This document shows positions 62,899 to 64,000 of a DNA stretch of 64,000 nucleotides, one piece after another. The DNA comes from Actinomycetes bacterium. GTDB lineage: Bacteria; Actinomycetota; Coriobacteriia; Anaerosomatales; Anaerosomataceae. How positions within the stretch are numbered: the stretch's first letter is position 1; the number at the start of each line of letters is the position of its first letter. The notes below the pieces were generated by a model. It was given only the letters and a program-made list of their open reading frames with translations, ran no database searches and had not been told where the DNA came from. The stretch spans positions 1 through 64,000 of the forward strand of contig JALHJB010000004.1 of assembly GCA_022839745.1 (NCBI GenBank). The letters run 5' to 3'. A program made the translations under genes and the position numbers.

Positions 62899-62966
62899 GT
62901 TATCTGAAAGTGAGTGTGCAGGGTATCGGAGGGACGCGCAGGGGACGCGAGTAGGTGCGAACATCC

Positions 62967-62995
62967 TTTACATACACGCACGCGCTCTGTATCAT
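62967..62995 (+). promoter_or_regulatory. Ferredoxin promoter
   Basis: TTTACA (62967-62972), 17-nt spacer, TATCAT (62990-62995), 57 nt before the ferredoxin ATG. The dnaK and ferredoxin promoters are divergent, with their -35 boxes 68 nt apart. Confidence 0.7.
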
Positions 62996-63052
62996 CCGCC
63001 GCGATATACCGGCAGCCGCTCGAGCGCGGTGCACGAACCGAAGGAGAACCAT

Positions 63053-63241
63053 ATGCCCCGACCGATCATCAACGAGGACGAGTGTTCCGGCTGCGGCATC
63101 TGTGTGGATGCGTGCCCCGAAGGCGTGCTCGAGCTTGTTGACGACGTGGCTCAGCCCGTGAACGAGGACGACTGCACCGCGTGCGGCACCTGCATGGAAG
63201 AGTGCCCGATGGGCGCGATCACGGAGATCGAAGAAGACTAG
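63053..63241 (+). CDS. 2[4Fe-4S] ferredoxin
   Basis: 62 aa from ATG 63053 with AAGGAG upstream. Two cluster motifs: Cys11, 14, 17, 21 (CSGCGICVDACP) and Cys41, 44, 47, 51 (CTACGTCMEECP). Small, acidic, low-potential electron carrier as in strict anaerobes. It has its own promoter and a following hairpin, so it is a single-gene transcript. Confidence 0.97.
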   Translation: MPRPIINEDECSGCGICVDACPEGVLELVDDVAQPVNEDDCTACGTCMEECPMGAITEIEED

Positions 63242-63264
63242 ACCCGCCTATCGCTGGTCACACG

Positions 63265-63286
63265 ACGGGCGCCTACGGGCGCCCGT
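63265..63286. terminator. Bidirectional terminator between ferredoxin and the UDG-like gene
   Basis: ACGGGCGCC (63265-63273), loop TACG, GGCGCCCGT (63278-63286) followed by TT. A perfect 9-bp stem exactly between the stops of two convergent genes, so it can serve both. Confidence 0.75.
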
Positions 63287-63287
63287 T

Positions 63288-63848
63288 TCACGTTACCAGG
63301 TCGGTGAGGGCCGCCAGCGTCTTGAGCTGGGCCCAAACGCGCCGCTTGAGCGTCTCATCCGAGAGTGACGCTTCGAGGCCGTCGACGGCGAGGATGCTGC
63401 GGCCGCGCCACGAGCTCAGGACGCCTGGCGCCAGCGGTTCGATCTCGCACGCATCGGCGATATCGCGCGCAGCCAGGGGGTCGAGTGCGATCACGATACG
63501 CGGGTCGACCGTCTCCACAATCAGCGCGAGCCGTTCGAGGCGGACGTCGTCGGCGACCTCCGGCAACCTGGTGCAGAGCGCGAAGCGTTGTGCCGGCGCC
63601 CCGATCGCGTCCAGGGCCTTGCCCGCCGCGACACCGTCTTCGCCGGCGAGCGCGATGCCCTCAGCGAGATCGGCGGCGCCGGGTTCGCCCTTCACGAGCA
63701 GCACATCGGCGAGTTCGTCGCCCTGGCAGCGCACCGGCTGCGACGTATGGGCGAGCGCCTCAGCGGCATCGATCTCCGCGCGTGCCTTGGCGCGGTACAG
63801 CGCATCGAGCCGTGACGCCTCGCGCGTGATGTCGGGCCCTGCGCTCAT
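63288..63848 (-). CDS. UDG-fold-like protein
   Basis: 186 aa from ATG 63848. A central stretch reads LLVKGEPGAADLAEGIALAG then GVAAGKALDAIGAP. This follows the GExPG and GxAG pattern of family 4/5 uracil-DNA glycosylases but without the full motif, and ALCTRLPEVADDVRLERLALIV and ALDPLAA recall the second half of that fold. No Cys cluster is present. It may be a degenerate or non-glycosylase member. It overlaps the epimerase gene stop by 3 nt (ATGA). Confidence 0.5.
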   Translation of the reverse strand: MSAGPDITREASRLDALYRAKARAEIDAAEALAHTSQPVRCQGDELADVLLVKGEPGAADLAEGIALAGEDGVAAGKALDAIGAPAQRFALCTRLPEVADDVRLERLALIVETVDPRIVIALDPLAARDIADACEIEPLAPGVLSSWRGRSILAVDGLEASLSDETLKRRVWAQLKTLAALTDLVT

Positions 63849-64000
63849 CGCTGCTGGGCGAACCACGCAGCCGTTGCCGCCAGGCCGCCCTGCAGCTCCA
63901 CGGCCGCCCGCCAGCCAAAGGTCGCGTCGGCCTTCTCCGGTGAGAGCACGCTCGCCTCGACATCGCCGTCACGCGCCTCGGCCCCCTCTATCACACCCGG
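63845..64000 (-). CDS. NAD-dependent nucleotide-sugar epimerase, C-terminal fragment (cut by window edge)
   Basis: Only the last 51 residues are in the window. GDVEASVLSPEKADATFGW then AVELQGGLAATAAWFAQQ is the usual C-terminal pattern of UDP-glucose 4-epimerase-like extended short-chain dehydrogenases. The catalytic part lies beyond the right edge. Confidence 0.7.
   Translation of the reverse strand, partial: PGVIEGAEARDGDVEASVLSPEKADATFGWRAAVELQGGLAATAAWFAQQR

Noticed and set aside
62776..62940. HspR inverted repeat (HAIR) or CIRCE element upstream of dnaK
   Set aside because: Only a half-like CTTGAC was found; no second half at the right spacing, and no TTAGCACTC-type repeat.

Overview
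The window looks like a high-GC, anaerobic actinobacterium, most likely of the Coriobacteriia type; this is inferred from gene content, not from a marker search. The evidence is: (i) a dnaK-grpE-dnaJ-hspR operon with a MerR-type HspR; (ii) the actinobacterial order mfd, mazG, eno, ftsB-like, DUF501, ppx, here with a SurA-type lipoprotein and pyruvate kinase inserted; (iii) frequent GTG starts and one apparently leaderless promoter; (iv) anaerobe-type genes (flavodiiron protein, 2[4Fe-4S] ferredoxin, cobalamin-binding protein, a complete selenocysteine system).

The left end (1 to about 8.0 kb) is the most unusual part: a chromosomal integron. A tyrosine recombinase with the integron-integrase-specific insertion (intI, 7065-8036, minus) is followed in the same direction by a BrnT/BrnA toxin-antitoxin pair, a simple attI-type core (6433-6439) and at least five gene cassettes. 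Each cassette ends in an imperfectly palindromic attC of 88-103 nt (89-176, 826-926, 2038-2138, 3489-3591, 4673-4767). The outer core 7-mers of successive attC sites are exact reverse complements across each cassette, and the extrahelical base lies on the same arm in the clear sites. The cassettes therefore run on the minus strand and intI has the same orientation (the 'inverted integrase' layout). Cassette cargo is a HigBA toxin-antitoxin pair, an unknown protein with a SAP-like segment, a Clp-fold membrane-type serine protease, a DUF4352-like protein with a divergent HTH regulator, and a four-gene cassette with two paralogous zinc-ribbon proteins. The array continues beyond the left edge.

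From 8.2 to 16.5 kb (minus) lie a flavodiiron protein, a polyprenyl diphosphate synthase, a FetAB-type exporter, a nitroreductase, a small Cys-rich protein, tRNA-Sec (UCA), selB and selA. selD (22340-23368) and a thiol peroxidase (42282-42746) each contain an in-frame TGA at the catalytic Cys/Sec position, so the window holds the whole Sec pathway and two selenoproteins. Between them are a two-gene plus-strand unit encoding a zinc-ribbon membrane protein and a 1424-residue secreted or anchored multidomain protein, a VapBC pair, a c-di-GMP phosphodiesterase-like protein, and a coupled unit of glycosidase, TPR and B12-binding proteins.

From 29 to 42 kb is housekeeping: tRNA-Leu, ppx, DUF501, ftsB-like, pyk, eno, mazG, surA-like, mfd, nth, DUF554 and a YacP-type NYN protein. 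From 42 to 55 kb come threonine aldolase, TrkH with a tiny membrane protein, a SpoIIE-type phosphatase, an MFS transporter, a radical SAM protein, and CYTH and CHAD proteins that suggest polyphosphate biology together with ppx. From 55 to 63 kb is a heat-shock block: hsp20, clpB, a 43-aa ORF coupled to hspR, dnaJ, grpE and dnaK with a clear promoter. The right end has a ferredoxin, a UDG-fold-like protein and a truncated nucleotide-sugar epimerase.
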